From NCBI RefSeq assembly GCF_000805385.1, contig NZ_JTJW01000010.1, forward strand, positions 620,001 through 684,000: a stretch of DNA of 64,000 nucleotides. The letters run 5' to 3'. Below the pieces are notes generated by a model. That model was given only the letters and a program-made list of their open reading frames with translations, made no database searches and was not told the origin of the DNA. The DNA comes from Mycolicibacterium setense (GTDB lineage: Bacteria > Actinomycetota > Actinomycetes > Mycobacteriales > Mycobacteriaceae). The position numbers and the translations under genes were made by a program. How positions within the stretch are numbered: the first letter of the stretch is position 1; the number at the start of each line of letters is the position of its first letter. Below are positions 39,195-48,715 of the stretch, in pieces.

Positions 39195-40154
39195 CTAGAC
39201 CGCTTCGGTGTGCATCCTCAGCACGCCGCCACGGCGCCCCGCGAACAACCGCTGTTCGCGCAGCCCGGACCCGACGGCCACGCCGCCCTGCCCGCGCCAG
39301 GCCGTCACCAGCCGGTCGACGCCGCGGATCTGGATGTCGGTCAGATCACACGCCCCACCGGCCAGCAACCAGGACCGGATCACCCGGCGCCGCAGCGCGT
39401 CGGGCAACGGAGCCAACCGGGCGGTGTCCAGACCGCCGTCCTCGGCCCGCACCTCGGCAAGGGCCTCGGCGGCGAGCGCGTCGAGCGTCTCGGTGTCCTC
39501 TCGCAGTGCGGTGGCGGTGCGGGCCAGAGCCTCGGCCACCCCACCGCCGAGCACGTCCTCCAGCAGCGGCAGCACCTCGCGGCGCAGCCGGACGCGGGTG
39601 AACCGCGACTCGGCATTGTGCGGGTCCTGCCACGGGGTGAGGCCCAGTTCGTCGCAGACCGCGTGGGTCAACGTCCGCCGCACGCCGAGCAACGGCCGGT
39701 GCCACGGCGGGTCATGCGGGCGCATCCCCGCGATCGAGCGGGCACCCGATCCGCGGCCCAGCCCGAGCAACACCGTCTCCGCCTGATCGTCAAGGGTGTG
39801 GCCGAGCAGCACCGGTGCGCCGTCACGGGCCGCGTCGAGAGCGGCGTAGCGGGCCTTACGCGCCGCCGCCTCCGGCCCTCCCACGCGGCCAACATCAACC
39901 GAAAGAATATGCGCCGCAACACAACCCAGATCCATCGCCTGCCGGCGTGCGGCATCGGCGACGGTATCCGATCCGGCTTGCAACCGGTGGTCGACGATCA
40001 GCGCGGTGGTGGGGCGCAGGACGGCCGCGACCGCGGTCAGCGCCAGGGAGTCCGGGCCGCCCGACAGTCCAACGCACCACGCCGAGCCGTCGACGGCCCG
40101 ACCGGCGGCCGCGACCGCTTGCCGCAGCGCGGCTACAGCACCCGGTCGATCCAT
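39195..40154 (-). CDS. tilS: tRNA(Ile)-lysidine synthetase
   Basis: Modifies the CAU anticodon of tRNA-Ile2 with lysine so that it reads AUA. It is 319 residues with the PP-loop 'VGLSGGPDSLAL' near residue 30 and 'LLGHTLDDQAETVLLGL'. The C-terminal domain is short, as in actinobacteria. The start overlaps the upstream metalloprotease gene by 22 bases. Confidence 0.94.
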   Translation of the reverse strand: MDRPGAVAALRQAVAAAGRAVDGSAWCVGLSGGPDSLALTAVAAVLRPTTALIVDHRLQAGSDTVADAARRQAMDLGCVAAHILSVDVGRVGGPEAAARKARYAALDAARDGAPVLLGHTLDDQAETVLLGLGRGSGARSIAGMRPHDPPWHRPLLGVRRTLTHAVCDELGLTPWQDPHNAESRFTRVRLRREVLPLLEDVLGGGVAEALARTATALREDTETLDALAAEALAEVRAEDGGLDTARLAPLPDALRRRVIRSWLLAGGACDLTDIQIRGVDRLVTAWRGQGGVAVGSGLREQRLFAGRRGGVLRMHTEAV

Positions 40155-41200
40155 CGTTGTGGTTCGTCGATCTCGTCGGGTTGAGGCAGGGTGTCGGCAC
40201 TGGACCAGATGGTGTTGAACCGGGCCATGCCGACGGCTCCCACAACATGGTCGACGAACGCCTTGCCCCGGGTGTACTGGCTCAGCTTCGCGTCGAACCC
40301 GAGCAGTGCGCGCACCACGCGCTGCAGCGGCGGCTGCTTACGTTGCCTGCGCTCATCGAAGCGACGCCGGATGGTCGAGACGGTGGGCACCACGGCCGGG
40401 CCGACCGCATCCATCACGTGGTCGGCGTGCCCCTCCAGCAGGGTGCCCAGCACCAGCAGCCGATCGAGCGCACGGCGCTGTGGCTCGGCCTGCACGGCGC
40501 GCATCAGGCCGAGGACACCGCTCGAATTCGGGTCCGGCGGCGATCCGTCGCGCTGGTTGCGGACGAACTGCGCGAGCCGGCCCACCACCTCGGCGACATC
40601 CTCACCGGCATCCTGGGTGAGTATCGCCAGTGATTGCGACATGTGGTCGGCCAGCCAGGGATTGGCGCGGAACTGAACCCGGTGGGTGACCTCGTGCAGG
40701 CACACCCACAGGCGGAAATCAGCTGGGGGGACACGCAATTGGCGTTCCACCGCGATGACGTTCGGGTACACCAGCAGCAGCTCGCCACCGTCGGGACCGA
40801 ACGGATCGTACTGACCGAGGATGCCCGAGGAGATGAACGCCAACACCGCACCGGTCTGCGCGCCGGTCACCCGGCCCGTGATGAATCCCGGTTTCTCGTC
40901 GTCATTTTCGTCGCCGGGTTGGATACCGGTGGTCATCACCCGCATCGACCGGGTGGCCGCCCGGATCCATTCGGGCCGATCCACCACGCGGGCCTCGGGC
41001 ACCTCGGCGCCCTCGATCAGACCGGTCACCTCGCGCACCGGCAGCTCGGCGGCCTTCGAACTCTCCGAGAGCTGTTCGATGACCTGGTTGCGGGTGTAGT
41101 CGGTGGCCGCCGGGGCCGCGCGGGCCAGCTTCGCCCCGACCGTCGCGGCGAAGTCCCAGTCGACGGCGCGGCCCGCGGTCATGGTGACTCGATCGTTCAC
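40133..41200 (-). CDS. DUF2342-family zinc-dependent metalloprotease-like protein (Rv3626c-like)
   Basis: A 355-residue protein with an HExxH zinc motif in 'VCLHEVTHRVQF' at about residue 175. A further conserved helix bundle contains 'EGHADHVMDAVGPAVVP', where Glu/His could supply the third ligand. No signal peptide. GTG 41200 overlaps the dacB stop as GTGA. The family is almost universal in actinobacteria, with function unproven. Confidence 0.87.
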   Translation of the reverse strand: MNDRVTMTAGRAVDWDFAATVGAKLARAAPAATDYTRNQVIEQLSESSKAAELPVREVTGLIEGAEVPEARVVDRPEWIRAATRSMRVMTTGIQPGDENDDEKPGFITGRVTGAQTGAVLAFISSGILGQYDPFGPDGGELLLVYPNVIAVERQLRVPPADFRLWVCLHEVTHRVQFRANPWLADHMSQSLAILTQDAGEDVAEVVGRLAQFVRNQRDGSPPDPNSSGVLGLMRAVQAEPQRRALDRLLVLGTLLEGHADHVMDAVGPAVVPTVSTIRRRFDERRQRKQPPLQRVVRALLGFDAKLSQYTRGKAFVDHVVGAVGMARFNTIWSSADTLPQPDEIDEPQRWIDRVL

Positions 41201-42579
41201 GTGCCACATCCGCACGACCGCAGCACCGCGGCCAACTCGTCGATCGCGGTGCGCCCGGTGGGCCCGGCGTTGTTCGAGATCAGCGCGAACGTCAGCACCC
41301 GCCCGCTGTCGTCGGTCACGATCCCGGCCAGCGCGTTGGTCCCCGTCAGTGACCCGGTCTTGGCCCGCAGCCAGCCCGCGGCGTCACGGCCGGCTGCCGT
41401 GTCCAGATACCGATTGGACAGCGTGCCGCTGCCGCCGGCGATGGGCAGCAGGTCGACCAACGGCCGCATGGCCGGTTCCGTGTTGCCCGCCGCGATGTTG
41501 ACCACCTCGTCGAGAATCCCGGCGGTCAGCAGGTCTTCCGTCGACAGGCCGCTGGAATCGACCAGCCTGGCCGCCGACATGTCGATGCCGATGCCCTCGA
41601 GCTGGCTCAGCACCGCGTCCACACCACCCTCGAAGCTCTGCGGCCGGTTCACCTGGGCGGCGATCTCACGGGCGATCGACTCAGCCATCACGTTGTCGGA
41701 CTCGTTCATCATCTGGCGCAGCCGCTCGATCAGCGGCGCGGACTGCACCGCGGCGATCTGCCTGCCGTCGGAGATCCCGCCGGACAGCACCGTCACCGTC
41801 GAGGGGTCCACCTTCAGCGCGGCGGCCAGGGCCCGGCCCGCGTCCAGCGCCGGTGTGATCGACCGCTTGGATTCCACAGTCACCGGCTGGATGCGCCCGC
41901 CGTCGAGCATCACCGGTTCCATCGGTGCGATGTCACCGCCCTCGATGTCGGCCGGATCCCAGCCCGGCGCCATCGTGGGGCCGCTGTACTCGCTGGTGTC
42001 CACCCGGACCGAGGTGACGGTGATGCCACTGCTGCGCACCTGCTCGGCCAGGTCACTGATCCGGGCCGCGCCCTTGTACCAGGTGTCGGTGTCCTCGGGC
42101 GCCGCCGAGAGCGTGGTGTCACCGCCGCCCTTGAGCACCACCAGACCGGGCTGCGAGTCGACGGCCAGCACCGTGGTGGCCAGCCGGGCATTGCGGTCCA
42201 GTGTGAGCAGCGCGGCCGCCGTGGTCAGCACCTTGTTGACCGACGCGGGCTGCATCTGCACCCCGGAGTTCTGTTCCCACAGTTCGGCACCGGTCTCCGC
42301 GTCGGTGATCCGGCCGGTCACCTGACCGAGATCGGGATTCGCGAGCGCCGGGGCCAGCGCGGCGGCCAGGCCGCCGATGGTCGGTGTCGGGGCCGACATG
42401 TCCACCGGGACGATCGCCGGACTGGCGGTCGCAGGCGCAGGCGCGGGCGGGGCCGCCTCGGCATTGCTGGAACGGTGCCCGGTGAGCACGGCGGCAACCG
42501 CGACGACGGCGGCGACCAGCACCAGGACCACGACGCCAACCGCCACATGGGTGGACTGCCGCCACCGAGTGGGCCGCAT
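41197..42579 (-). CDS. dacB: D-alanyl-D-alanine carboxypeptidase (PBP4/DacB type)
   Basis: Exported low-molecular-mass penicillin-binding protein that trims peptidoglycan stem peptides. It is 460 residues: membrane anchor or signal (about 11-34), an Ala/Pro linker, then the S13-family motifs SxxK ('PASVNKVLTTAA'), SxN ('ESDNVMAESIA') and KTG ('AKTGSLTG'). ATG 42579 has GGAGAAAT upstream. It is the first gene of the operon and divergent from ppa. Confidence 0.92.
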   Translation of the reverse strand: MRPTRWRQSTHVAVGVVVLVLVAAVVAVAAVLTGHRSSNAEAAPPAPAPATASPAIVPVDMSAPTPTIGGLAAALAPALANPDLGQVTGRITDAETGAELWEQNSGVQMQPASVNKVLTTAAALLTLDRNARLATTVLAVDSQPGLVVLKGGGDTTLSAAPEDTDTWYKGAARISDLAEQVRSSGITVTSVRVDTSEYSGPTMAPGWDPADIEGGDIAPMEPVMLDGGRIQPVTVESKRSITPALDAGRALAAALKVDPSTVTVLSGGISDGRQIAAVQSAPLIERLRQMMNESDNVMAESIAREIAAQVNRPQSFEGGVDAVLSQLEGIGIDMSAARLVDSSGLSTEDLLTAGILDEVVNIAAGNTEPAMRPLVDLLPIAGGSGTLSNRYLDTAAGRDAAGWLRAKTGSLTGTNALAGIVTDDSGRVLTFALISNNAGPTGRTAIDELAAVLRSCGCGT

Positions 42580-42706
42580 ATTTCTCCTGCTCTGCCGGTG
42601 GTGGGGACGAGCCACCCGTTTAGGCCAGACTATCGCTCTATTAGGGTTGACCCGCGTCGTCGCCCGACGACCCAAGCCTGACCGCAGATGCGAAGGAGCC
42701 GCGACG

Positions 42707-43195
42707 GTGAAGTTCGACGTCGTCATCGAGATCCCGAAGGGTTCGCGCAACAAGTACGAGGTTGACCACGAGACCGGCCGGGTCAAACTCGACCGCTACC
42801 TCTACACCCCGATGGGCTACCCGGCCGACTACGGCTTCTTCGAGGACACCCTCGGCGAAGACGGCGACCCGCTGGATGCGCTGGTGCTGCTGCCCGAGTC
42901 GGTGTTCCCCGGGTGCACCGTCGAGGCCCGCCCGGTCGCGATGTTCAAGATGACCGACGAGGCCGGCGGCGACGACAAGTTGCTGTGCGTGCCCGCCGGG
43001 GATCCCCGCTGGGACCACATCCAGGACCTCGGCGACGTGTCGCAATTCGAACTCGACGCGATCAAGCACTTCTTCGTGCACTACAAGGACCTGGAGCCCG
43101 GCAAGTTCGTCAAGACCGCCGACTGGGTGGGCCGCGAAGAGGCCGAGGCCGAGTTGCAGCGCTCGGTCGAGCGGTTCAAGACCGAAGGCCACTGA
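42707..43195 (+). CDS. ppa: Inorganic pyrophosphatase
   Basis: Family I soluble pyrophosphatase, 162 residues. The signature 'EDGDPLDALVLL' with three metal-binding Asp is present, along with 'EIPKGSRNKYEVD' and 'YPADYGFFEDT'. GTG 42707 has AAGGAG 8 bases upstream. It is divergent from dacB. Its stop lies inside a tandem hairpin repeat. Confidence 0.97.
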   Translation: MKFDVVIEIPKGSRNKYEVDHETGRVKLDRYLYTPMGYPADYGFFEDTLGEDGDPLDALVLLPESVFPGCTVEARPVAMFKMTDEAGGDDKLLCVPAGDPRWDHIQDLGDVSQFELDAIKHFFVHYKDLEPGKFVKTADWVGREEAEAELQRSVERFKTEGH

Positions 43196-43241
43196 TCGGC
43201 CCCGCCGATGGAAGCACACTGATCGGCCCGCCGATCGAAAG
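43190..43241. repeat. Tandem hairpin duplication at the ppa 3' end
   Basis: Two copies of about 25 bases starting CACTGATCGGCCC (43190-43214 and 43217-43241). Each contains an inverted repeat: ATCGGC/GCCGAT at 43195-43209 and GATCGGC/GCCGATC at 43221-43236. The first copy includes the ppa stop codon. The twin hairpins may act as a terminator although no T run follows. Confidence 0.7.
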
Positions 43242-43304
43242 CCACCGACCGGAGAATTAGCCTCGCTGTAACACTGGGTAACTCCCCTGTGCTCTGCGCC
43301 TCTC

Positions 43305-43838
43305 ATGCTTGACCAGGTGTTGATGCATCAGGGCATGGGTCTTGAGGCGTACAACGCACTGCCCCTGCGGCGTGCGGTGCACGCCGTATACGAATGCTGC
43401 TACAGCGTGGTGCTGGCCACCGACCTTGCCGGTGGCCGCCCGTTCGCCGACCATGCCTCACTGTTCCGGCAGGCCGACGACCTGATGTTCAGCCTCGGGG
43501 ACAATTCCATCGACCGCGTGCTGCAGGCCTATCCGCATATCGGCAGGCGCCCGCGCAGCCCGAAGTCGGTGTGCGAACAGTGCTCGGTGTGGGACGACGA
43601 TCCCGCGGTGATGGCAGCCCTGAACACCGAGGTGCAGCACTACTCCGAACGGTTCGAGTTCGGCTTCGTGATGTTCGTCGAGGACTGTTGCGCGCAGCGT
43701 GCCCTGGCCGGGATCGTCGACCGGTTGCACAACGACCGCGAGACCGAACGCAAGGTCGTCCGCAACGAATTGGCCCGGATCAACCGGGCCCGGCTGGAAC
43801 GCATGCTCGGCCCCGAGGGCGGCTACTACAACTGGTAG
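43305..43838 (+). CDS. OHCU-decarboxylase-like (UraD family) protein, active site altered
   Basis: A 177-residue all-helical protein matching the OHCU decarboxylase family of uric-acid breakdown: 'LPLRRAVHAVYECCYS', 'RVLQAYPHIGRRPRS' and 'EVQHYSERFEFGFVMFVE'. In characterised enzymes the loop reads AHPRIG with a catalytic His; here it reads AYPHIG, so that His is Tyr. No other purine-catabolism gene is nearby. Either the neighbouring His substitutes or the protein has another role. Family assignment is moderate. Confidence 0.72.
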   Translation: MLDQVLMHQGMGLEAYNALPLRRAVHAVYECCYSVVLATDLAGGRPFADHASLFRQADDLMFSLGDNSIDRVLQAYPHIGRRPRSPKSVCEQCSVWDDDPAVMAALNTEVQHYSERFEFGFVMFVEDCCAQRALAGIVDRLHNDRETERKVVRNELARINRARLERMLGPEGGYYNW

Positions 43839-43845
43839 CCCGCCG

Positions 43846-44817
43846 TCACCTGACCAGGTTGTGCAGCGGCTCACCGCGAACGAGCCGGCCGATGTTGGCG
43901 GCGATGTCATCGGCCCGGGCCGCGAACGTATTGGCCGTCACGCCGGACACATGCGGGGTCATCAGCACGTTCGGCAAGGTGTGGAATGGCGCGCCGGCCG
44001 GGCTGCCGTAACCGGTGGCATCCGGATAGCGGTACCACACGTCGATGGCCGCCGCGGCGATCACGCCCGTCGACAGTGCTTCGTAGAGAGCGGATTCCAC
44101 GACCAGCGGGCCGCGCCCGACATTGATCAGGATGCCGTCGGGCCCGAGCGCTCGCAGTTGGGCCGCACCGATCATGCCGACGGTCTGCTCGGTCAGCGGC
44201 GCACACACCACGACCAGTTCTGATTCGGCCATCAGCTGATCGAGCCTGCCGCTGTCGGCGGCCCAGCGCAGTCCTTCGCGTGCGACGTCCAGTTTCCCGC
44301 TGCCGGTGACGGCCGCACCCTCGGCTCCGAAGGCCCGCAGAAGATTCCAGCTGCTGCGGCCGATGTGGCCGAATCCGACGAACCCGACGCGAGCGCCCTG
44401 CAACGAACGCGACTGTCCGATCGAACGGTCATAGCCCGGACTCGCCCAGCGGCCGGTGCGCAGCGCGCGGTCCTGTTCGAGCAGATGCCGTCGCAGCATC
44501 ACCGCGACACCGGCAACATACTCGGCCATGGACTGCTCGTGATTGAACGTGTTGGCGACCAGGATGTCCGGGCCCAGGCTGTCGAACTCGATCTTGTCGG
44601 TACCGGCGCCGTTGACGTGTACGAGCCGCAACCGGCCTTCGGCAGCAGCCATCTCAGCCGTGAAGCGACTGCCCACGAACACGTCGGCGTCACCCAGATC
44701 GTCGAGGACCCGGCTGTCGCCGGGGGCATGCCAGCACACGGCCGCCCCCTCGGGCAGCGCGGCTTCCAGCCGATCGCGGTGCGGAACCAGATAGGAGTCG
44801 GCGACGACTATCTTCAT
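43846..44817 (-). CDS. D-isomer-specific 2-hydroxyacid dehydrogenase
   Basis: A 323-residue NAD(P)-dependent dehydrogenase. Nucleotide-binding loop 'VGFVGFGHIGRSSW', substrate/catalytic Arg in 'LINVGRGPLVVE', and catalytic His in 'LMTPHVSGVTANT' are in place. It is the last gene of the minus-strand operon with gudD (6 bases upstream), IclR, TauE and the ABC importer. A role in interconverting a 2-keto acid and hydroxy acid produced from sugar-acid breakdown is inferred. Confidence 0.88.
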   Translation of the reverse strand: MKIVVADSYLVPHRDRLEAALPEGAAVCWHAPGDSRVLDDLGDADVFVGSRFTAEMAAAEGRLRLVHVNGAGTDKIEFDSLGPDILVANTFNHEQSMAEYVAGVAVMLRRHLLEQDRALRTGRWASPGYDRSIGQSRSLQGARVGFVGFGHIGRSSWNLLRAFGAEGAAVTGSGKLDVAREGLRWAADSGRLDQLMAESELVVVCAPLTEQTVGMIGAAQLRALGPDGILINVGRGPLVVESALYEALSTGVIAAAAIDVWYRYPDATGYGSPAGAPFHTLPNVLMTPHVSGVTANTFAARADDIAANIGRLVRGEPLHNLVR

Positions 44818-44823
44818 CTCACC

Positions 44824-46173
44824 TCAATCCCGTTGCAATGCAGGCCGTTTGCTGTCGAACTTCCAGCCGGGAATCAGGTACTGCATCGCCACGGCATCGT
44901 CGCGCGCGCCGAGGCCCTTGGCGAGATAGAGCTCGTGGGCCGCGGCCACCCGGTCTTCATCGAGCTCCACGCCCAGTCCCGGTGCGGCGGGCACGTCGAG
45001 GTAGCCGTCGACGATCTGGAAGGGCGCCTTGGTGATCCGCTGGCCGTCCTGCCAGATCCAGTGCGTGTCGATCGCCGTGATGTCACCCGGTGCCGCCGCG
45101 GCGACGTGGGTGAACATCGCCAGTGACACGTCGAAGTGGTTGTTGGAGTGCGAACCCCACGTCAGACCCCACGCATCGCAGAGCTGCGCCACGCGGACCG
45201 AGCCGCTCATCGTCCAGAAATGCGGATCGGCCAGCGGGATGTCCACAGCCCCGGCCCGGATGGCGTGCCCCAGCTCACGCCAGTCGGTGGCGATCATGTT
45301 GGTGGCGGTCGGCAGGCCGGTCGCCCGTTTGAATTCGGCCATCACCTCGCGGCCGGAAAACGCGCCTTCGGGACCGACCGGATCTTCGGCATAGGCCAGT
45401 ACGTCGGTGAGCTGACGGCAGGTCTCGACGGCGTCGGCCAGCAGCCAGCCGCCGTTGGGGTCCAGCGTGATCCGCGCGTCGGGGAACCGTTCGGCCAGCG
45501 CGGTGACGGCCTTGGCCTCGTCAGCGGCGGGCAGCACGCCGCCCTTGAGCTTGAAGTCGCGGAATCCGTAGCGGGCGCGGGCGGCCTCGGCGAGGCGGAC
45601 GACGGCCTCGGGCGAGAGCGCCTCGTCGTGGCGGATGCGCAGCCACTCGTCGGCATCCGCGGGCTCGTCCGCCGCGGACTGGTAGGCCAGGTCGGTGCGG
45701 TTGCGGTCGCCCACGAAGAACAGGTAGCCCAGGGCCTGCACGCGGCTGCGTTGTTGACCGTCGCCGAGCAGCGCGGCGACCGGGACGCCCAGATGCTTGC
45801 CCAGCAGATCCAGCAGAGCCGATTCCACCGCCGTCACCGCGTGCACCATGACCCGCAGATCGAATGTCTGGGCGCCACGCCCGGCGCTGTCGCGGTCGGC
45901 GAACGCCCGCCGGATGCTCGCCAGGATGGCGTGGTACCCGCCGAGGGACCGGCCGACCACCAGGGGCCTGGCATCGTCGAGGGTGCGACGGATGGACTCG
46001 CCGCCCGGCACCTCCCCCACCCCGGTGTTCCCGTCGGAGTCTTTGACGATCAAGAGGTTTCGGGTGAAGTAGGGTCCGTGCGCACCGCTGAGATTGAGCA
46101 GCATGCTGTCGTGGCCGGCGATCGGGACCACGATCATCTCGGTCACGACGGGGGTCGCGTTCTGGGCACTCAT
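44824..46173 (-). CDS. gudD: D-glucarate dehydratase
   Basis: Enolase-superfamily enzyme that dehydrates D-glucarate to 5-dehydro-4-deoxyglucarate. It is 449 residues and very close, from memory, to E. coli GudD. Visible: 'GAHGPYFTRNLLIVKD', catalytic Lys in 'FKLKGGVL', metal site 'ITLDPNGGW', 'TATNMIATDW', catalytic His in 'SHSNNHFDVSL', and 'DTHWIWQDG'. ATG 46173 is the start. The next pathway enzymes are not in this operon but in the cluster at 56.7-60.5 kb, which has its own divergent paralogue. Confidence 0.93.
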   Translation of the reverse strand: MSAQNATPVVTEMIVVPIAGHDSMLLNLSGAHGPYFTRNLLIVKDSDGNTGVGEVPGGESIRRTLDDARPLVVGRSLGGYHAILASIRRAFADRDSAGRGAQTFDLRVMVHAVTAVESALLDLLGKHLGVPVAALLGDGQQRSRVQALGYLFFVGDRNRTDLAYQSAADEPADADEWLRIRHDEALSPEAVVRLAEAARARYGFRDFKLKGGVLPAADEAKAVTALAERFPDARITLDPNGGWLLADAVETCRQLTDVLAYAEDPVGPEGAFSGREVMAEFKRATGLPTATNMIATDWRELGHAIRAGAVDIPLADPHFWTMSGSVRVAQLCDAWGLTWGSHSNNHFDVSLAMFTHVAAAAPGDITAIDTHWIWQDGQRITKAPFQIVDGYLDVPAAPGLGVELDEDRVAAAHELYLAKGLGARDDAVAMQYLIPGWKFDSKRPALQRD

Positions 46174-46198
46174 CGGTACTCCAATCTCGTGATGAAAC

Positions 46199-47011
46199 TC
46201 ATGCGAACCACTTCTCCCCGTTGGCAACCGGGCGAGCCGCCCGGGCCGCTTTGTCGCACACCAGGCGCAGGGCGTCGACGATCTCGCGTTCCCGCTCCGG
46301 GGTGAGTCGGGACAGTGGGACTGACGCACTGATCGCGTCCTGTGCCGGATGGCGGTAACGCAGCGTGACCGCGAAACACTTGATTCCGGGCGTGTTCTCC
46401 TCGTCCTCGGTGGCATAACCCCGAACCCGGACCTCGTCGAGGGCCGCGTCGAGACTGGCGCGGTCGGCGAGCGTGCGCGGGGTCAGCGGCGTCAGCGGGT
46501 CCGGGATGTGCGCGTCGAGTTCGGCGCCGAATCGCTCGGCGAGCAGGGCCTTGCCGAGCGCCGTGGCGTAGGCCGGCAGCCGGCGTCCCACCTTGTTGAC
46601 GGTCCGCACGTACTGCCGGGACTCCCGGGTGGCCAGGTAGACGACGTCGTGACCGTCGAGCCGGGCGAGGTGGAACGTCTCGTCGAGCTGGCCGCGCAGA
46701 TCTTCGAGGAACGGCGCGATCATCGGCAGGTACGGGTCGGCGTCCAGATAGCCGGTTCCCACCAGCAGCGCCCGCATGCCGATGCTGTACTGCGTGCCCG
46801 CCTCGTCCGAGCGCACCCAGCCCTGGGCCACCAGTGTGCGCAGCAGTGCATGCGCCGAGCTGCGTGGCATCTCAAGCGCCGCACAGATTTCCCGGATGCG
46901 GGTGGGCTGATCGGGCCGTTCCGCCAAGAACTCCAGTAGCTCGACCGTGCGCACCGCGGATTTCACCTTGCGCACCGAAACACTGTCGGCACTGCCTGTT
47001 TCGCCGGTCAA
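46199..47011 (-). CDS. IclR-family transcription regulator
   Basis: A 270-residue regulator: N-terminal winged helix ('TRIREICAALEMPRSSAHAL') and C-terminal IclR ligand-binding domain ('LPAYATALGKALLAERFG', 'GIKCFAVTLRY'). TTG 47011 is chosen because GGGAGG sits 7 bases upstream and overlaps the TauE gene end. Lying inside the glucarate operon, it probably senses a sugar acid or breakdown product and controls the importer promoter upstream of 52354. Confidence 0.9.
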   Translation of the reverse strand: MTGETGSADSVSVRKVKSAVRTVELLEFLAERPDQPTRIREICAALEMPRSSAHALLRTLVAQGWVRSDEAGTQYSIGMRALLVGTGYLDADPYLPMIAPFLEDLRGQLDETFHLARLDGHDVVYLATRESRQYVRTVNKVGRRLPAYATALGKALLAERFGAELDAHIPDPLTPLTPRTLADRASLDAALDEVRVRGYATEDEENTPGIKCFAVTLRYRHPAQDAISASVPLSRLTPEREREIVDALRLVCDKAARAARPVANGEKWFA

Positions 47012-47012
47012 C

Positions 47013-47735
47013 TCAGCCTCCCATCAACTGACGGACGATCAGCACCACGGCGCCGATGGTGGATATCGCGATGGCGGCCCACCGCTGACGGCGTCGATCC
47101 AGGTGGCGGTTGACCCACCGGGACAACGCATAGCCGAACACGCATGCCGGGACGAGCATCGCGAACACCACGACGGCGTGGTGATCGATCGAACCGGTGA
47201 GCGCCAGCAACACGATCGAGAGGGCCGACCCGACCAGGAAGAAACTGCTCATCGTTCCGCGCAGCCGAGCGCCGGTGTTGTTCTGCCACACCAGTGCCAT
47301 CGGCGGCCCGCCGATCGACGTCGCGGTGCCGAGCAGCCCCGAGGTGGCGCCGGCCAGCACGAGATTGCGGCGGTGCGGCGCGGGCATCCAGCCCATGCTC
47401 GTCAGGGCCACGCCGCCGAGCACCACGGCGGCCAGTGCGTACACCAGCATTTCGGCGGGCATCACCACCAACAGCAGTGCTCCGGCGACGGTGCCCGGCA
47501 CCCGTCCGGCCAGCGCCCATCCGGTGCCGGTCAGGTCGATGTCCTCACGTTCGCGGATTACCACCATGAGCGTCACCATCGTCGCGAGCATGATGAGCGT
47601 CCCCGGGATCAGGCCCGGGTCCACGATCGCGACGATCGGCGCCGCCAGCATGCCCATGCCGAATCCGATCGACGCCTGCATGCACGACGCCAGCACGATC
47701 GCGGCGGCGATGACCCAGTAGCCTGCGATGCTCAC
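47013..47735 (-). CDS. TauE/SafE-family membrane permease
   Basis: A 240-residue integral membrane protein with about eight hydrophobic helices and the family's duplicated glycine-rich parts ('QASIGFGMGMLAAPIVA', 'SGLLGTATSIGGPPMAL'). Members move anions such as sulfonates, sulfite or organic acids. GTG 47735 overlaps the ATPase stop as GTGA; IclR follows 1 base after its end. The operon suggests an organic or sugar acid, which is inference. Confidence 0.88.
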   Translation of the reverse strand: MSIAGYWVIAAAIVLASCMQASIGFGMGMLAAPIVAIVDPGLIPGTLIMLATMVTLMVVIREREDIDLTGTGWALAGRVPGTVAGALLLVVMPAEMLVYALAAVVLGGVALTSMGWMPAPHRRNLVLAGATSGLLGTATSIGGPPMALVWQNNTGARLRGTMSSFFLVGSALSIVLLALTGSIDHHAVVVFAMLVPACVFGYALSRWVNRHLDRRRQRWAAIAISTIGAVVLIVRQLMGG

Positions 47736-48715
47736 GCCGAAACGGGCAGGGCCGGCTGCAACGGATGGTGGCATTCGGCGATGTGGTCGTCGACGTGTGG
47801 GTCCGCACTCGCCGGGGGCGCCTGTGTGGCACAGATGTCGGTGGCCTTCGGACAACGCGTCCGGAACCTGCAGCCCGACGGCGGATTCAGTGGCGAGGGC
47901 ACCTCACCCTTGAGCAGGATGCGGTTGTTCCGCTGGGCCGCATCGAGTTTCGGTGCCGCCGACATCAGTGCCGCAGTGTAGGGATGCCGCGGGTTCTGGT
48001 AGACGTCCTCGGTGCGGCCGCTCTCGATCATGTGGCCCAGGTACATCACGGTCACGCGATCGGCGACGTGGCGGACTACCGACAGGTCATGCGATATGAA
48101 GACGTAGGCGATGCCGAGTTCCCGTTGCAGATCGTTGAGCAGGTTGAGCACCTGAGCCTGGACCGAAAGGTCGAGAGCCGACACCGGTTCGTCGCAGATG
48201 ATGACGTCCGGGTTGAGTGCCAGCGCCCGGGCGATCCCGATGCGTTGCCGTTGTCCGCCCGAAAACTCCTGCGGGTATTTGCCCGCCGCCTTGGCACCCA
48301 GGCCGACCATGTCGAGCAGGCCACGCACCCGCATCTCCCGGTCCTTGCGATTCGGGTGCAGGGTCTTGTGGGTGCGCCAGGGCTCGGCGATGATGTCGCC
48401 CGCCGTCATGCGGGAGTTCAGCGACGCGTACGGATCCTGGAACACCATCTGAACGCGGCGCCGGAACTTCAGCAGCTCCCCGCCGCGCAGGCTGAACGGG
48501 TCGATGCCGTCGAAGGTCACGCTGCCCGAATCCGGGCGCTCGAGCATCATCAGCGTGCGCGCCAACGTGGACTTCCCGCAACCGGATTCACCGACCAGGC
48601 CGAGAGTTTCACCGCGGGCGAGGTCGAGGTCGATGCCGTCGAGGGCGGCGAGCTGTTTCTTGCCCACCCGGAACGACTTGCGCAGATCGCGGACCGTGAG
48701 CAGGTTTTCAGACAT
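47732..48715 (-). CDS. Oligopeptide-type ABC transporter ATP-binding protein (OppF/DppF-like)
   Basis: A 327-residue ABC ATPase: Walker A 'LVGESGCGKSTLA', Q-loop 'MVFQDPYASLN', signature 'EFSGGQRQRIGIARAL', Walker B 'VIICDEPVSALD', and the Opp/Dpp C-terminal Cys region ('GCRFRTRCPKATDIC') that can bind a 4Fe-4S cluster. It overlaps its partner ATPase by 8 bases and the TauE gene by 4. Confidence 0.93.
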   Translation of the reverse strand: MSENLLTVRDLRKSFRVGKKQLAALDGIDLDLARGETLGLVGESGCGKSTLARTLMMLERPDSGSVTFDGIDPFSLRGGELLKFRRRVQMVFQDPYASLNSRMTAGDIIAEPWRTHKTLHPNRKDREMRVRGLLDMVGLGAKAAGKYPQEFSGGQRQRIGIARALALNPDVIICDEPVSALDLSVQAQVLNLLNDLQRELGIAYVFISHDLSVVRHVADRVTVMYLGHMIESGRTEDVYQNPRHPYTAALMSAAPKLDAAQRNNRILLKGEVPSPLNPPSGCRFRTRCPKATDICATQAPPASADPHVDDHIAECHHPLQPALPVSA

